A stretch of 64,000 bases of DNA from Bradyrhizobium sp. CCBAU 53340 (GCF_015291645.1 NZ_CP030055.1:3038001-3102000); one strand, 5' to 3'. Shown: positions 8,573 through 16,489, counted from the first letter of the stretch. The notes: generated by a model from the letters alone, not told the origin. Made by a program: numbers and translations.

Positions 8573-9706
8573 CTACATGACCTTCTGAGTCCAGCGCTTC
8601 GACAGGCGCAACATCAGCGTCAGCAGCACGATGATCAAGAGCAGATAGACCATGGCGAGCGCCGTGCCGTATCCGACGTTGGAGCGGTCGCGGTAGACGC
8701 GGTAGATGAAGCTCGACACCGTGTCGGTGGCACCGCCGGGGCCGCCGGCCGTCACGTTGATCACGATGTCGGCGAGCTTCAGCTTGAAGATGATGCGGAT
8801 GATCAGGACCGTGATGCTGACCGGCAGCATGATCGGGAAAGTGACGTGCCAGAACGACTGCCAGCCATTCGCGCCGTCGACCTTGGCCGCTTCCTGTACC
8901 TCCTTCGGCATCGCTTGCAGGCCTGCGAGCAGGATGATCATGATGAAGGGGATCGAGACCCAGGCGTCCATCGCCTGGATGCTGAACCGCGCCAACCAGG
9001 GCGAGGCGAAGAATGCCGGGTTGTCCCAGCCCAGATAGCGCGCCAGCGTGGCCGCCGGGCCGAAACGATATTCTAGCAGCGACTTGCCGATCATCCAGCT
9101 CACCGCGACGGGGCTTAGCATCATCGGCAGCAGGAAGACCACGCGGAAGAATTTTCGCGCGCGGATCTCGGCGCTGAGCAGCAGTGCCAATCCGAATGCG
9201 ATCGCGTATTCTCCGAGCACCGCGACGGTGTAGAAGACCATGTTGCCGAGCGCATTCCAGTAATAAGTGTCGTTCAGCATGCCCCTGAGATTGTCGAAGC
9301 CGCTGAAATGCGGGCCCTCGATCGAGCTGAGATTCCAGTCGAGCGAGGCGATATAGATCCCGAAGATCGTCGGGAAGATCACGACGGCGACGGTGAAGAA
9401 CACCGCTGGCAGCAGGAACAGCGCACGTTGGCCACGCTCGCCACGGGTCAGAACCTGTCCGACGCCAAAGGCAATGGCCCAGACGAGATATGCGATGAGG
9501 ATCGGACGCCAATCGGAAAATCCGGCACCAATCGTGCCGGTCGTGTGCAACACCTGAATAAGAACGACAAGCACGAAGCCGAGCGACGCCAGCAGAACAA
9601 GCGCGCGGCCAGCGGCCTTCCTGCTGCGGGGCGCGCGCTTCGCCGCTGGCTTGTGGTGCAGGTCATCGCTTACGGATACGAAATTCTGCATTGAGATGAG
9701 TCGCAT
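8573..9706 (-). CDS. Carbohydrate-type ABC transporter permease (MalF-like)
   Basis: 377 residues. A long N-terminal part with two extra helices precedes the six-helix permease core, as in MalF-type subunits. The EAA motif (QEAAKVDGANGWQSFWHVTF) lies near residue 265. It pairs with the MalG-like permease downstream. The gene follows the binding protein gene after 79 bases that contain a strong hairpin (9735-9760). Confidence 0.88.
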   Translation of the reverse strand: MRLISMQNFVSVSDDLHHKPAAKRAPRSRKAAGRALVLLASLGFVLVVLIQVLHTTGTIGAGFSDWRPILIAYLVWAIAFGVGQVLTRGERGQRALFLLPAVFFTVAVVIFPTIFGIYIASLDWNLSSIEGPHFSGFDNLRGMLNDTYYWNALGNMVFYTVAVLGEYAIAFGLALLLSAEIRARKFFRVVFLLPMMLSPVAVSWMIGKSLLEYRFGPAATLARYLGWDNPAFFASPWLARFSIQAMDAWVSIPFIMIILLAGLQAMPKEVQEAAKVDGANGWQSFWHVTFPIMLPVSITVLIIRIIFKLKLADIVINVTAGGPGGATDTVSSFIYRVYRDRSNVGYGTALAMVYLLLIIVLLTLMLRLSKRWTQKVM

Positions 9707-9734
9707 TCAGTGCCGGCTATGACCGGGAATGTTT

Positions 9735-9760
9735 TCGGCTGGCGCCGGAGCGCCAGCCGA
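9735..9760 (-). terminator. Intercistronic stem-loop between binding protein and permease genes
   Basis: Perfect 11-bp inverted repeat TCGGCTGGCGC / GCGCCAGCCGA with a CGGA loop, in the gap after the binding protein stop. Stem-loops here commonly stabilise the upstream message, so that binding protein is made in excess of permease. There is no T run, so it is more likely an mRNA processing or attenuation element than a full terminator. Confidence 0.6.
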
Positions 9761-9785
9761 GGGTAGATGATCTCGCGTAGGCGCG

Positions 9786-11444
9786 CTACGCGCCGAGCGA
9801 GGCCTTATAGAGCCCGATCTGCCGCTCCCGGCCGATCTGGTCGGTCAGCTTCTCCCAGGCGGCCGCGATGTTGTTCGCCCCGGTCTGCGCGTCGACCTTG
9901 CCGGCGAAGATCTTCGTCAGCTCGTCTTCCGCGATGCTGTAGTACTGGAAGATGCCGGGAATGCGCGGCTCGACCGCCCGATTGGGGTGGTTATACGAGT
10001 TGAACTGCGAGTTCAGATAGGACGTGATGTACTTCCTATCGTAGCCCGCCGCCACCCATTCATCGATGTTGGACTGGCTGGTTCGGTGAACCTGGAAGCC
10101 CGACGGGTACAGCACCGTCCAGAACGACAGATCCTTGCCGCCGAGATGCGCGGCTGCGCTCCAGGCCGCATTGTGCTTCTTCTCGTCGCCATTGACACGC
10201 GCCATCACATAGATGCCCCAACCGAGATAGGCGCAGTTCGGGGCGTGGTTCGGGCCGCTGGCGAGCTTCTCCCACTTGCCGGTCTTGGAATTATAGACAT
10301 CGTCCGAGCCCGGCAGGATGTCGAAGCCGACAGTGTCGCCGATGACCGATGTGTCGCTTGCTTTCGCCACTTGGCCAATGTCACCCCACCAGGGGATCAT
10401 CGAGCCGATGCCGGCCAGGAATTGCTGGAAGCCGGTGGTGTTCGGATCGGCGTTGAGCTGATCGGCCGGCTCGGACGGCAGTGCGTCGATCACGTCCTGG
10501 ATGGCGCGCACCCACGCGGGATTGTTGATGCGCGGCTTCATCGTGTCGATGTCGAACAGCCAGGCCTTGTCGTCCGGATGCTTGGCATAGGCCGTGGCGC
10601 GGCTGCCGAGGAAATAGAAGCCGAACCCGCCCCAGGGCTTGGGCGCATCGAGATAACCGTAGACGTTCTGGCCCTTGAACTTCTGGCCCTTGAGGAATTT
10701 CGTCACCGCCTGGACCTGCTGCCAGGTCTTCGGCACGCCCCATTCGCTCGCATTGCCGGCATCCTTCCAGGCCTTGGCGAGGGCAGGGTCGGAGAAGACG
10801 TCGGTGCGGTAGTTGAAGTTGTGGCAATCGCCGTCGATGGTGACGCGATAGGTCTTGCCGTTCCAGGTGCCGACCGGGGGCTTCAGATAGTCGACATAGT
10901 CTTCGATATCGATCTGCTTTTTGACCCAGTCCGGCATCTCTGAGGCCAGGCCCTTGCCGCAGACATCGCCTTCGAACGGTGCGCCCATCTCCAGGATGTC
11001 GAAGTCGACCGTGCCGGTCGCGATCGCCTGCTGGAGCCGCGGGTTGTAGTCGGCCTGGGCGAGATCGATCCAGGAAATCTTCGCGCCTGTATAGGCCTCC
11101 CATGGCTTGAGGAAGCCGCGGAACAATAGGTTGTGCAGGTTCTGATTGTTCAGTCCCATGAAGGAGAGCTCGACGCCTTTGAACTCGCCCTCCTTGATGC
11201 TCGCTTTGGTCGGCCCGAGGCAGAGCTCGCCGACCTTCTGCCAGTCGGCATCGGTCGGCGCGCCCTTGCCGACGCCTGGAATTTGCGAGATCTGCGCGCG
11301 CAGATTGTTTTGTGCGAGCGCAATCTCCGAGAACGTGCCGAGCGCTCCGCTCGCCCCCAATGCCGCGGCGCTTGCCGCACCCTTCAGCACGGTTCGCCGG
11401 TTCGGACGGAGTGTAGAAAGCCAATCGTAATCTTGCTGTTTCAT
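9786..11444 (-). CDS. ABC transporter extracellular solute-binding protein, Tat-exported
   Basis: 552 residues from ATG 11444, which follows an ideal GGGAGGG site. A longer in-frame reading (to 11831) has unrelated composition and is rejected. The N-terminus has a twin-arginine signal, NRRTVLKGAASAAALG, then a hydrophobic stretch and an ALA cleavage site. The body is of the family-1 solute-binding type, with DFDILEMGAPFEGD and PWWGDIGQVA in the usual positions. It is larger than most sugar-binding proteins (~420), and resembles the ~550-580-residue class found with polyol importers in rhizobia. The substrate is unknown. Confidence 0.87.
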   Translation of the reverse strand: MKQQDYDWLSTLRPNRRTVLKGAASAAALGASGALGTFSEIALAQNNLRAQISQIPGVGKGAPTDADWQKVGELCLGPTKASIKEGEFKGVELSFMGLNNQNLHNLLFRGFLKPWEAYTGAKISWIDLAQADYNPRLQQAIATGTVDFDILEMGAPFEGDVCGKGLASEMPDWVKKQIDIEDYVDYLKPPVGTWNGKTYRVTIDGDCHNFNYRTDVFSDPALAKAWKDAGNASEWGVPKTWQQVQAVTKFLKGQKFKGQNVYGYLDAPKPWGGFGFYFLGSRATAYAKHPDDKAWLFDIDTMKPRINNPAWVRAIQDVIDALPSEPADQLNADPNTTGFQQFLAGIGSMIPWWGDIGQVAKASDTSVIGDTVGFDILPGSDDVYNSKTGKWEKLASGPNHAPNCAYLGWGIYVMARVNGDEKKHNAAWSAAAHLGGKDLSFWTVLYPSGFQVHRTSQSNIDEWVAAGYDRKYITSYLNSQFNSYNHPNRAVEPRIPGIFQYYSIAEDELTKIFAGKVDAQTGANNIAAAWEKLTDQIGRERQIGLYKASLGA

Positions 11445-11559
11445 CGCGATACCCTCCCTTTTGACTTTCTTGATGTGAAGTCTGAATCGCCGGAGCACAT
11501 CGAGGCCGTTGCGCTCGCGGACTTTGGTGTCGTCGTGATGGGTCATCGAGGCCGCGTCG

Positions 11560-11587
11560 AGTATGCAACGGCGCATTCCAAAGTCAA
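11560..11587 (-). promoter_or_regulatory. Candidate sigma-70 promoter for the ABC operon
   Basis: On the minus strand, TTGACT (11587-11582) is followed after 16 bases by CATACT (11565-11560). Transcription would start about 105 bases before the binding-protein ATG. The remaining upstream region 11588-11784 shows no gene on either strand. Confidence 0.35.
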
Positions 11588-11784
11588 CGAAAGCAAGCAA
11601 GCTATAAGGCCGTCCACGATGTCGACGGACAGCCGTCGAAGATGCCGCGCTGCAAGATGGATGATCAGCCGTGACGACATGCAGCGTCGACGGCGTTCGC
11701 GGCACGAATAGGTTGGTTCCCGACGGCGGCAGCTTTTCCGGCGTCAAGTTTGTGCCGGAGGTATCGTGCGCCACCAGAGTTCGA

Positions 11785-12039
11785 TCAGCCGTCGGGCGAA
11801 ATGTCGCCCTTCTTGAAGATGAAGCAGCCATAGAAGCGCCGTTCGCCGGTCTGAATCACGCAATAGGATTTCTTGGCGAGTTCATAGAAGGCAAATCGCT
11901 CGACCGATCCCATAGGAAACGAGCGTCCTTCCGCTGCATCGAATGGCGGCTTTCACTTCGCGCTGCATCTCAGGGATTTCGCCGGGCGGCCGACGATCTC
12001 CATGCGCGACGCCGGCTTGTCGACAAAACTGTCGAGCAC
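11785..12039 (-). pseudogene. Small conserved protein gene broken by two frameshifts
   Basis: Reading three frames in turn gives one continuous ~84-residue protein: VLDSFVDKPASRMEIVGRP, then GEIPEMQREVKAAI, then DAAEGRSFPMGSVERFAFYE, KKSYCVIQTGERRFYG and CFIFKKGDISPDG before TGA. The first switch fits loss of a G from a GGG run (near 11972) and the second fits an extra base near 11942. The start would be GTG 12039, directly after the ligase fragment. I associate this small protein with bradyrhizobia but know no function. Confidence 0.6.
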
Positions 12040-12339
12040 TTTCGGCGAGAATATCGAAAGCGCAGAACTGCACCTCGTGGTCATGCTTGCGGGAGTGCAG
12101 CGCATCGAAATCAGAGATGCCGTCGACGCCGAGCACGACCGCTTCACCATCGAGCACGAAGCGCTTCTGGCGCATCTTGCGCGCAGCCTCGACGATCCAA
12201 GGATAGCGATTGGCCCAGTTGTAGCCGCCGCGCGTGATCAGACGCGCGCGATCGCCGTCGCGCTCCAGGCGGAGGCGGTAGCCGTCGTATTTTACTTCAT
12301 GAAGCCAGTCGGGCCGTTCGGAACCGCAATGCCCTTCAT
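12040..12339 (-). pseudogene. ATP-dependent DNA ligase, N-terminal remnant with frameshift
   Basis: From ATG 12339 the frame reads MKGIAVPNGP, then a base loss near 12310 moves to DWLHEVKYDGYRLRLERDG. This is motif I of ATP-dependent (LigD-like) ligases, with Lys of KYDG as the AMP-accepting residue. RYPWIVEAARKMRQKRFVLD, GEAVVLGVDGISDF and FCAFDILAE follow, matching motifs III and IIIa. Everything beyond is lost, and the sequence runs directly into the small broken gene at 12039. A separate C-terminal ligase scrap lies at 17317-17429. Confidence 0.78.
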
Positions 12340-12363
12340 CGGCAGGCAAATCTCAAAATGAAC

Positions 12364-12739
12364 GCATGCTGAAGAAAATAAACATTCGCGGGCCTGATCG
12401 CGTGGCAGGTCTCGCTCGACACCGAGTACCAACGGCGCTGGGCAATGGCAGCAAGTCGTCGCCAATGCCGCACGCTTCTGTCCAGAGCCTGACCCGTGTG
12501 CTCGGCAGGCTAGGAATCGCTGGCCCAGCCCGCTGCGGTGAGGCAGCACTAATGACCAAAAACACCCCGGCAGGCTTACACGTCCGTGAAGCTGCTTCGT
12601 GGACCACGGCAGCCTGAAACCAAAAACCCTCTCGCGAAACACTTTTCCAAGAGCCGGGAAACACCCCTGAATTGATCGTGATGGAAGATCTTCATGCAAG
12701 CCGGAGCTGATTCGAACCAAATGCTCAGGAGCCACGCTC
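12364..12739. other. Region without a supported gene
   Basis: 376 bases upstream of the ligase remnant and before the first small membrane protein. Both strands have open frames, but with no family features or convincing ribosome binding sites. It probably contained the original ligase promoter. Confidence 0.35.
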
Positions 12740-12976
12740 ATGGATTATTTTCGTCAGGATTCAGCGCATATTGCCAACGGCCTCTCATTGAATCAGCCTG
12801 TCGTGAAGACTTCGGAAAATGCGAATACCCACAAGCGCTGGGCGAGGAGTGTGCTCACTTTCTATGCCTGCTTATTCTTGGCCGGCGCAGTCGCGATTGG
12901 AATTCATCAGACGTCGTTCAGTGGCACGCAGCAGCATCAGGCCTCGTTGCAAACTGACATTCGATCGCCCCACTAA
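12740..12976 (+). CDS. Small single-TM protein, 78 residues
   Basis: ATG 12740 opens MDYFRQDSAHIANGLSLNQP, then a positively charged THKRWARSVL and one membrane helix (TFYACLFLAGAVAIGI, about residues 40-58), ending in a His/Gln-rich tail. The N-in orientation is suggested by the KR-rich flank. No known family. The two genes that follow (13050 and 13237) are also tiny and membrane-linked on the same strand, which suggests a small cassette. Confidence 0.5.
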   Translation: MDYFRQDSAHIANGLSLNQPVVKTSENANTHKRWARSVLTFYACLFLAGAVAIGIHQTSFSGTQQHQASLQTDIRSPH

Positions 12977-13049
12977 ACAAGAATTTGGAAAACCACCTCG
13001 ACTTACATCATCAGCGCACCACTGCGCCAATTTCGAAGGGATCTAGGTC

Positions 13050-13223
13050 ATGGAATTCGCTCAGCATATTCATGCCTCGTCCTCAGTGCCACGCAGCCAC
13101 GACGGATGGTTCATTGCGGTCTATAGTGTCTTGGCAGTCATCACGCTTGCTGCGCTCTATCTAGCCTCAGGTGGTCCGGGCAACGGCGAGGCAGCCCTTG
13201 CCGCAATGGTCGCTATGCCCTGA
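13050..13223 (+). CDS. Small single-TM protein, 57 residues
   Basis: MEFAQHIHASSSVPRSHDG, then a membrane helix WFIAVYSVLAVITLAALYLA (residues ~20-39), then a Gly/Ala-rich tail ending AAMVAMP. A weak GAAGGGATCTAGG site precedes ATG 13050. It lies 73 bases after the 78-residue gene and 13 before the next. It shares with the first gene a short polar head, one helix and a short polar tail. Function unknown. Confidence 0.5.
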   Translation: MEFAQHIHASSSVPRSHDGWFIAVYSVLAVITLAALYLASGGPGNGEAALAAMVAMP

Positions 13224-13236
13224 TTGATCGCAGACT

Positions 13237-13356
13237 ATGCGAGCGCTTTTGATTCTCTTTGTGGCTTTTGCGATCATGTTGGCGGCACACGGCCAGCATC
13301 AATATGGCTTTGTGCCGCTTCCAACCGCGCCCATGCCGCCGATCAACGTGCCTTAA
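13237..13356 (+). CDS. Very small secreted or membrane peptide, 39 residues
   Basis: MRALLILFVAFAIMLAAHG is a signal-peptide-like hydrophobic N-terminus with one Arg. It is followed by QHQYGFVPLPTAPMPPINVP, a Pro-rich tail, and TAA. A possible cleavage site follows AAHG. It lies 13 bases after the 57-residue gene on the same strand. No family known. The intact frame and clear signal-peptide design argue that it is real despite its size. Confidence 0.45.
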   Translation: MRALLILFVAFAIMLAAHGQHQYGFVPLPTAPMPPINVP

Positions 13357-13639
13357 CGTCCGTTTCGCGAGTGATGCTGAGGCAAGGCCTCTCATCCGGT
13401 GGGCGGCGAAGCCGCGCGGCCAGACGATCCGCTTAGACGCCACCGCCACGTGTCAGCGATGGGCCGCCAGTGCGCCAAAGATCGGGGCGTGCCATGTTAC
13501 CCGTCGCCGGGATTAACGCGCGCTACCCCTATGGCAGCGGCTCCAATTGGGACTTCCCCAATCGTCCTATTTGACCACTCGCCACCCAGCCGTTACGCTA
13601 CGGCATTATTTTCCGAATTTGTTTTCGAGTAGGTGCGTC

Positions 13640-13864
13640 ATGTCCAGTGCAATTGAATTGATCGTTGATGGCTACGCTCGGTTGGGGGATCGCGAATCCC
13701 TGGAGAGCCTTAGAATGCAAAGGCGTCGGCTGGCCGTCGATCTCAAGTCCATGACTGGCTTCGATTGCAGACGGTCGATCGAACAGATCGAAGGTGACAT
13801 CGCGGCCATTGAAGCCGGACTCGCCAGTCTGAGCCGGGAGTGGACGACAGGCCAGGCGTCGTAG
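13640..13864 (+). CDS. Small coiled-coil-like hypothetical protein, 74 residues
   Basis: MSSAIELIVDGYARLGDRES, then LESLRMQRRRLAVDLKSMTG, FDCRRSIEQIEGDIAAIEAG and LASLSREWTT. It is soluble, highly charged and predicted all-helical, with heptad-like Leu/Ile spacing. The start ATG 13640 has AGG six bases upstream. I associate proteins of this type with bradyrhizobia but know no function. It faces the broken gene at 13871-14235, with 6 bases between the stops. Confidence 0.6.
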   Translation: MSSAIELIVDGYARLGDRESLESLRMQRRRLAVDLKSMTGFDCRRSIEQIEGDIAAIEAGLASLSREWTTGQAS

Positions 13865-13870
13865 AACCTT

Positions 13871-14235
13871 TTAATCGCGCCGACATCGCTGTGTGCAAGC
13901 TGAGCAAGCCATCTTGCGCCAGCGCAAAGCGATCGAGCTTCTTTGCTGTTCTATTTGCGGATGTATCACGCAACCTTGCTGACCGGGGTTGTCGAGATAT
14001 CGAGACGCGGCCGTACGGAATTGCTCGCAGCTTCCGCCGCTCTTTCGGAACAGTGTGTTGACCAGCTCGATGAAGACGAGTCCGTCCTGCTGGGTTGAAT
14101 GCCGCTGGCGATCTCGAGCAGCTTTCGGGCGCCGGCCTCAGGTCAGCTAAGGGACGAGCAGATGTGTATTTCATTGTCACGAGGGATTGAGTCGCCGTAG
14201 CTGACCAACCAAGTGGGCGCCTTGGCCTTCGCCAT
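13871..14235 (-). pseudogene. Small hypothetical gene inactivated by a stop and a frameshift
   Basis: ATG 14235 reads MAKAKAPTWLVSYGDSIPRD, then NEIHICSSLS and an in-frame TGA (about 14146-14148). The same frame continues PEAGARKLLEIASGIQP, then a base change of frame gives QDGLVFIELVNTLFRKSGGS and CEQFRTAASRYLDN. Joined, this is one ~100-residue protein, so the gene is broken twice. It follows the 58-residue gene by 4 bases, so it was the third gene of a small operon. Function unknown. Confidence 0.55.
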
Positions 14236-14239
14236 GAAG

Positions 14240-14416
14240 TTACTTCGGCTCTTGCCTGCCATCGAATTCGCGAGCGGCCAGGCTAAGCTCAAGTTCTCTG
14301 AGCTGTTCGAGCAAGTGTTCTACGATCTCTTCGTAGTCAGTTTGCGTGAGGGAATGTATGCCGCGCAACGTCAGTTGATTGTGGAGGATGGTCGCCATCA
14401 TGGCTTTAATGCTCAT
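14240..14416 (-). CDS. Small helical hypothetical protein, 58 residues
   Basis: MSIKAMMATILHNQLTLRGI, then HSLTQTDYEEIVEHLLEQLR, ELELSLAAREFDGRQEPK. It is acidic and fully helical, with no Cys and no membrane segment. A GAGCGAGAAG stretch upstream of ATG 14416 may serve as ribosome binding site. It sits between the 57-residue gene (gap 18) and the broken gene (gap 4) on the same strand, and this packing supports its reality. Function unknown. Confidence 0.55.
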   Translation of the reverse strand: MSIKAMMATILHNQLTLRGIHSLTQTDYEEIVEHLLEQLRELELSLAAREFDGRQEPK

Positions 14417-14434
14417 GACTTCTCGCTCAAAAAG

Positions 14435-14608
14435 CTAATCGTCATAAAAACAATCGAAAGTAGACGCCGAATACTGGGAGTGCGCAATCTCCGTAGAATT
14501 ACGGCCATGGCGGACCTTTGCAGCGCAAATACGGCATGGCTCGACGACCGCTCCGACCTCGCGCGCTTCGACAATTGAGCGCAAATGAACGCACTGGATT
14601 GCGCCCAT
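14435..14608 (-). CDS. Small hypothetical protein with a CxxC pair, 57 residues
   Basis: ATG 14608 reads MGAIQCVHLRSIVEAREVGA, then VVEPCRICAAKVRHGRNS and a Ser/Asp-rich end. Cys 6 and the CRIC pair could be a zinc knuckle with one ligand lost (QCVH would normally be CVHC), which hints at decay. It is the first gene of the packed trio 14608-13871. Function unknown. An unbroken frame with weak start evidence. Confidence 0.35.
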   Translation of the reverse strand: MGAIQCVHLRSIVEAREVGAVVEPCRICAAKVRHGRNSTEIAHSQYSASTFDCFYDD

Positions 14609-14750
14609 TGTGATTGACGCGTGATTTGAAACCGCAACGAAAGCCGATCGCGCTTCGGAAAGTATAATTAGTTCTGAGCTATAACTATAATGACTCCGAC
14701 GCAAAAATAGAAAATAGGGTGGAAAAAACAAAAATAAATGGGAGGAGTAG

Positions 14751-14969
14751 ATGGATACTGTGAGTCGCCTGCGCGCGATGGCTTCGCTGTGCCGTCAGAC
14801 CGCCGCGCATCATCCCGATAGAAGCTGGAAACTGCTCGCCGAAGCTGAGTACTGGGAGCACTTAGCCAATGATGCGCTGCTCGATCACTCGTGCACATCT
14901 GGCATCTCGCTCCCAGCAATCGGAGATGATGCGGACACCACGCAATCGGCTCACAGTATGGCGGCATGA
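14751..14969 (+). CDS. Small helical hypothetical protein, 72 residues
   Basis: A GGGAGGAG ribosome binding site stands 5-6 bases before ATG 14751. The sequence, MDTVSRLRAMASLCRQTAAH, HPDRSWKLLAEAEYWEHLAN, DALLDHSC and a polar tail, is a helical soluble protein of a kind I associate with bradyrhizobia, where it is usually a stand-alone gene. The upstream 100 bases are AT-rich (TATAATTAG and similar), unlike the surroundings, and probably hold its promoter. Function unknown. Confidence 0.65.
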   Translation: MDTVSRLRAMASLCRQTAAHHPDRSWKLLAEAEYWEHLANDALLDHSCTSGISLPAIGDDADTTQSAHSMAA

Positions 14970-15157
14970 CCGCCTTCGGTACCAAAGTCTCCTCGACTGC
15001 CACAGCTAGCTCTCACTCTTTGCAGAGCGTTCTGTTCTGGGGAGGAGGTCTCAAACTTCCTCGCGGGGTACGAGCGAGTCAGCGGTTGGCATAGCAATAC
15101 ATCACGAAAAAAGCTGACTACATTTTCTTGGTAGGGTTCTTGGTAGGGGTTGCGTTC

Positions 15158-15247
15158 ATGGATAGCGTAGAGCGGTGCTTCGCCGCAGTGACGGCGATCG
15201 GTTTCTTTGTGACCGTCGTCGGAATGATCTTGCTCCAAACGATCTGA
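15158..15247 (+). CDS. Very small single-TM protein, 29 residues
   Basis: MDSVERCFAAVTAIGFFVTV then VGMILLQTI and TGA. It is a short acidic head followed by one uninterrupted hydrophobic helix, typical of bacterial single-TM miniproteins. A TAGGGGT stretch lies 8-14 bases before ATG 15158. No family is known. The clean helix with a fitting start makes it worth recording. Confidence 0.4.
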   Translation: MDSVERCFAAVTAIGFFVTVVGMILLQTI

Positions 15248-15461
15248 GTTCTGGCTCTTTCGCGTTCAACAGCCAGCTCGCGACGAGGCGCCGCGCGGCG
15301 GCAATTGCTTACTCCAATGAAGCGGTGCAGAGACGTCTATGCTTGCGCAAGATCAACATGGCTTGCCCCGCTCTCAATAGCCTTGCCCCGTAGCCGAACA
15401 ACCTGCAGTTCAGGCTGCTGAGGTTATGAGGCCCGGGCTCCTAGGCACTCCGGGCCTCGCC

Positions 15462-15622
15462 TTATTCCCGCACAGGCGCCGAGACAATCCGCTGGCAAGG
15501 AAGGCATTTGTAGACCCGTACCGCCGGCCGATCGGCAATTGCGCGTAATCTTCCAGCGTCACCATTTCGCGGGTGCATTTCTCGCAGGCTGGCGATCGCC
15601 CGGTATGGTCATAGGGCAGCAT
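15462..15622 (-). pseudogene. Two-CxxC zinc-ribbon protein with a single frameshift
   Basis: ATG 15622 reads MLPYDHTGRSPACEKCTREM, VTLEDYAQ. In the next frame the sequence continues IADRPAVRVYKCLPCQRIVS, APVRE and TAA at 15462. The two CxxC pairs (CEKC and CLPC) then fall in one ~53-residue zinc ribbon. Loss of one A (CAAATTGCC to CAATTGCC, near 15535) explains the shift. Either a young pseudogene or a base error. Without the shift the first frame gives a longer protein lacking the second pair, which makes no sense for a ribbon. Confidence 0.6.
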
Positions 15623-15703
15623 AGCTGAGCGCTATCGGATCACCGGCGGGCCCTGCACTTGAGAAATTTACGGGTGGGCTGGAAGCCGACCTACCGTCGA
15701 TCT

Positions 15704-15870
15704 TTACACCATCCTAAGACCGGGTTTGTCGGCCGCCTTCTTCACGTCCAATTCGTATTGCGTTCCGAGAATGCGATTGAGAGTATCAACCAGCCATTTC
15801 TGTCGAAGGCTAGCTGCCGCGCGACGAACGCTGGCGAGCAGGAATGGCTGACGCTGAATGACAGAGAGCG
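15704..15870 (-). other. Unexplained open frame downstream of the 70-residue gene
   Basis: In a different frame from the 70-residue gene, the minus strand reads LTALSVIQRQPFLLASVRRA, AASLRQKWLVDTLNRILGTQ, YELDVKKAADKPGLRMV and TAA. The second half has natural protein composition. It may be a C-terminal remnant of an unrelated gene, or the original end of the neighbouring gene reached by a frameshift. I cannot decide. Confidence 0.25.
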
Positions 15871-16022
15871 CTGTAAGCGCGTTCGGCCTGCTCCTTCGTC
15901 AAATTGGCGGCCCAATCGGTGCCAACGAGGGCCGGACCCTTTCGCTCGCGATCGTAAACCATCCAACCGGCGCTTCCCATCCGAACAAGAAACCTGCTTG
16001 CCTTCAGTTCTCCTTCACTCAC
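15810..16022 (-). CDS. Small hypothetical protein, 70 residues
   Basis: I start it at GTG 16022 because GAGGAGG stands at ideal distance before it. An ATG six codons upstream overlaps that site. It reads SEGELKASRFLVRMGSAG, WMVYDRERKGPALVGTDWAA and NLTKEQAERAYSAL, then a Ser-rich tail that looks less natural. The core SRFLV...GWMVYDR...GPA resembles small bradyrhizobial proteins of unknown function. The tail may be altered by a frameshift near 15870. Confidence 0.5.
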   Translation of the reverse strand: MSEGELKASRFLVRMGSAGWMVYDRERKGPALVGTDWAANLTKEQAERAYSALCHSASAIPARQRSSRGS

Positions 16023-16142
16023 CGAAGCCTCCTCATTCATCTAGCGTGACGGCGGCCCTTCAGTCCCTCGAAGAAATTGTAAGAGATCCTGATTACCAGC
16101 GGGTCCGAAGGCGCCATGCGAAGGTTCAAGAACCCCGAAAAA

Positions 16143-16210
16143 GACCCCAGCTCACTGTTGGGGGCGATGGAGCTGGGGTCCAGACTTGGGGTCTGCCCTT
16201 GTGGAAAGGG
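16143..16210 (+). repeat. Three adjacent hairpins (structured RNA or palindromic element)
   Basis: First, a perfect 11-bp stem GACCCCAGCTC (16143-16153) / GAGCTGGGGTC (16170-16180). Directly after it comes CAGAC-TTGGG-GTCTG (16181-16195), then CCCTT-GTGGA-AAGGG (16196-16210), without any spacer. Three back-to-back stems in a gene-free stretch of about 470 bases (16023-16489) are unlikely by chance. The stretch could encode a structured small RNA or be a palindromic repeat. A terminator-like hairpin follows at 16373. Confidence 0.45.
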
Positions 16211-16372
16211 CATCGGGAAAACATGGCAATCGAACCGTGGTTCCTAACTCGAAGCGCCTTGGCAGCGGCCAAGATGCCCAACATGCGCTGCACTTCCTTT
16301 GATGCTTGACCCTCGCGGCAAGACCTTGCGGCTGCATCAGTGCCAGTGCCGCGAACCCATTTGGGACGATTA

Positions 16373-16398
16373 AGGCCGCCTCAGCTAGCGGCCTCTTT
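16373..16398 (+). terminator. Rho-independent-like terminator
   Basis: Perfect 7-bp stem AGGCCGC (16373-16379) / GCGGCCT (16388-16394) followed by CTTT. It could end a transcript from the hairpin region on the plus strand. No protein gene ends just before it. Confidence 0.45.
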
Positions 16399-16489
16399 CA
16401 GTTACAGCCCATCGTGACTTCCGCTGTTGGCCCCGTTGCTGACCAGCGCTCAATATGAGGCAACGTCCGCTTCCCGAAGATGAGGCGAC

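Noticed and set aside
11445..11831. In-frame 129-residue extension of the solute-binding protein
   Set aside because: ATG 11444 has an ideal ribosome binding site and is followed by a Tat signal. The extension has unrelated, low-quality composition.
13494..13574. 26-codon open frame ending NWDFPNRPI
   Set aside because: Natural-looking end but very short, no ribosome binding site. It may be a scrap of a small protein.
16143..16398. CRISPR array or tRNA
   Set aside because: The stems are different from each other, there is no regular spacer, and no cloverleaf can be folded.
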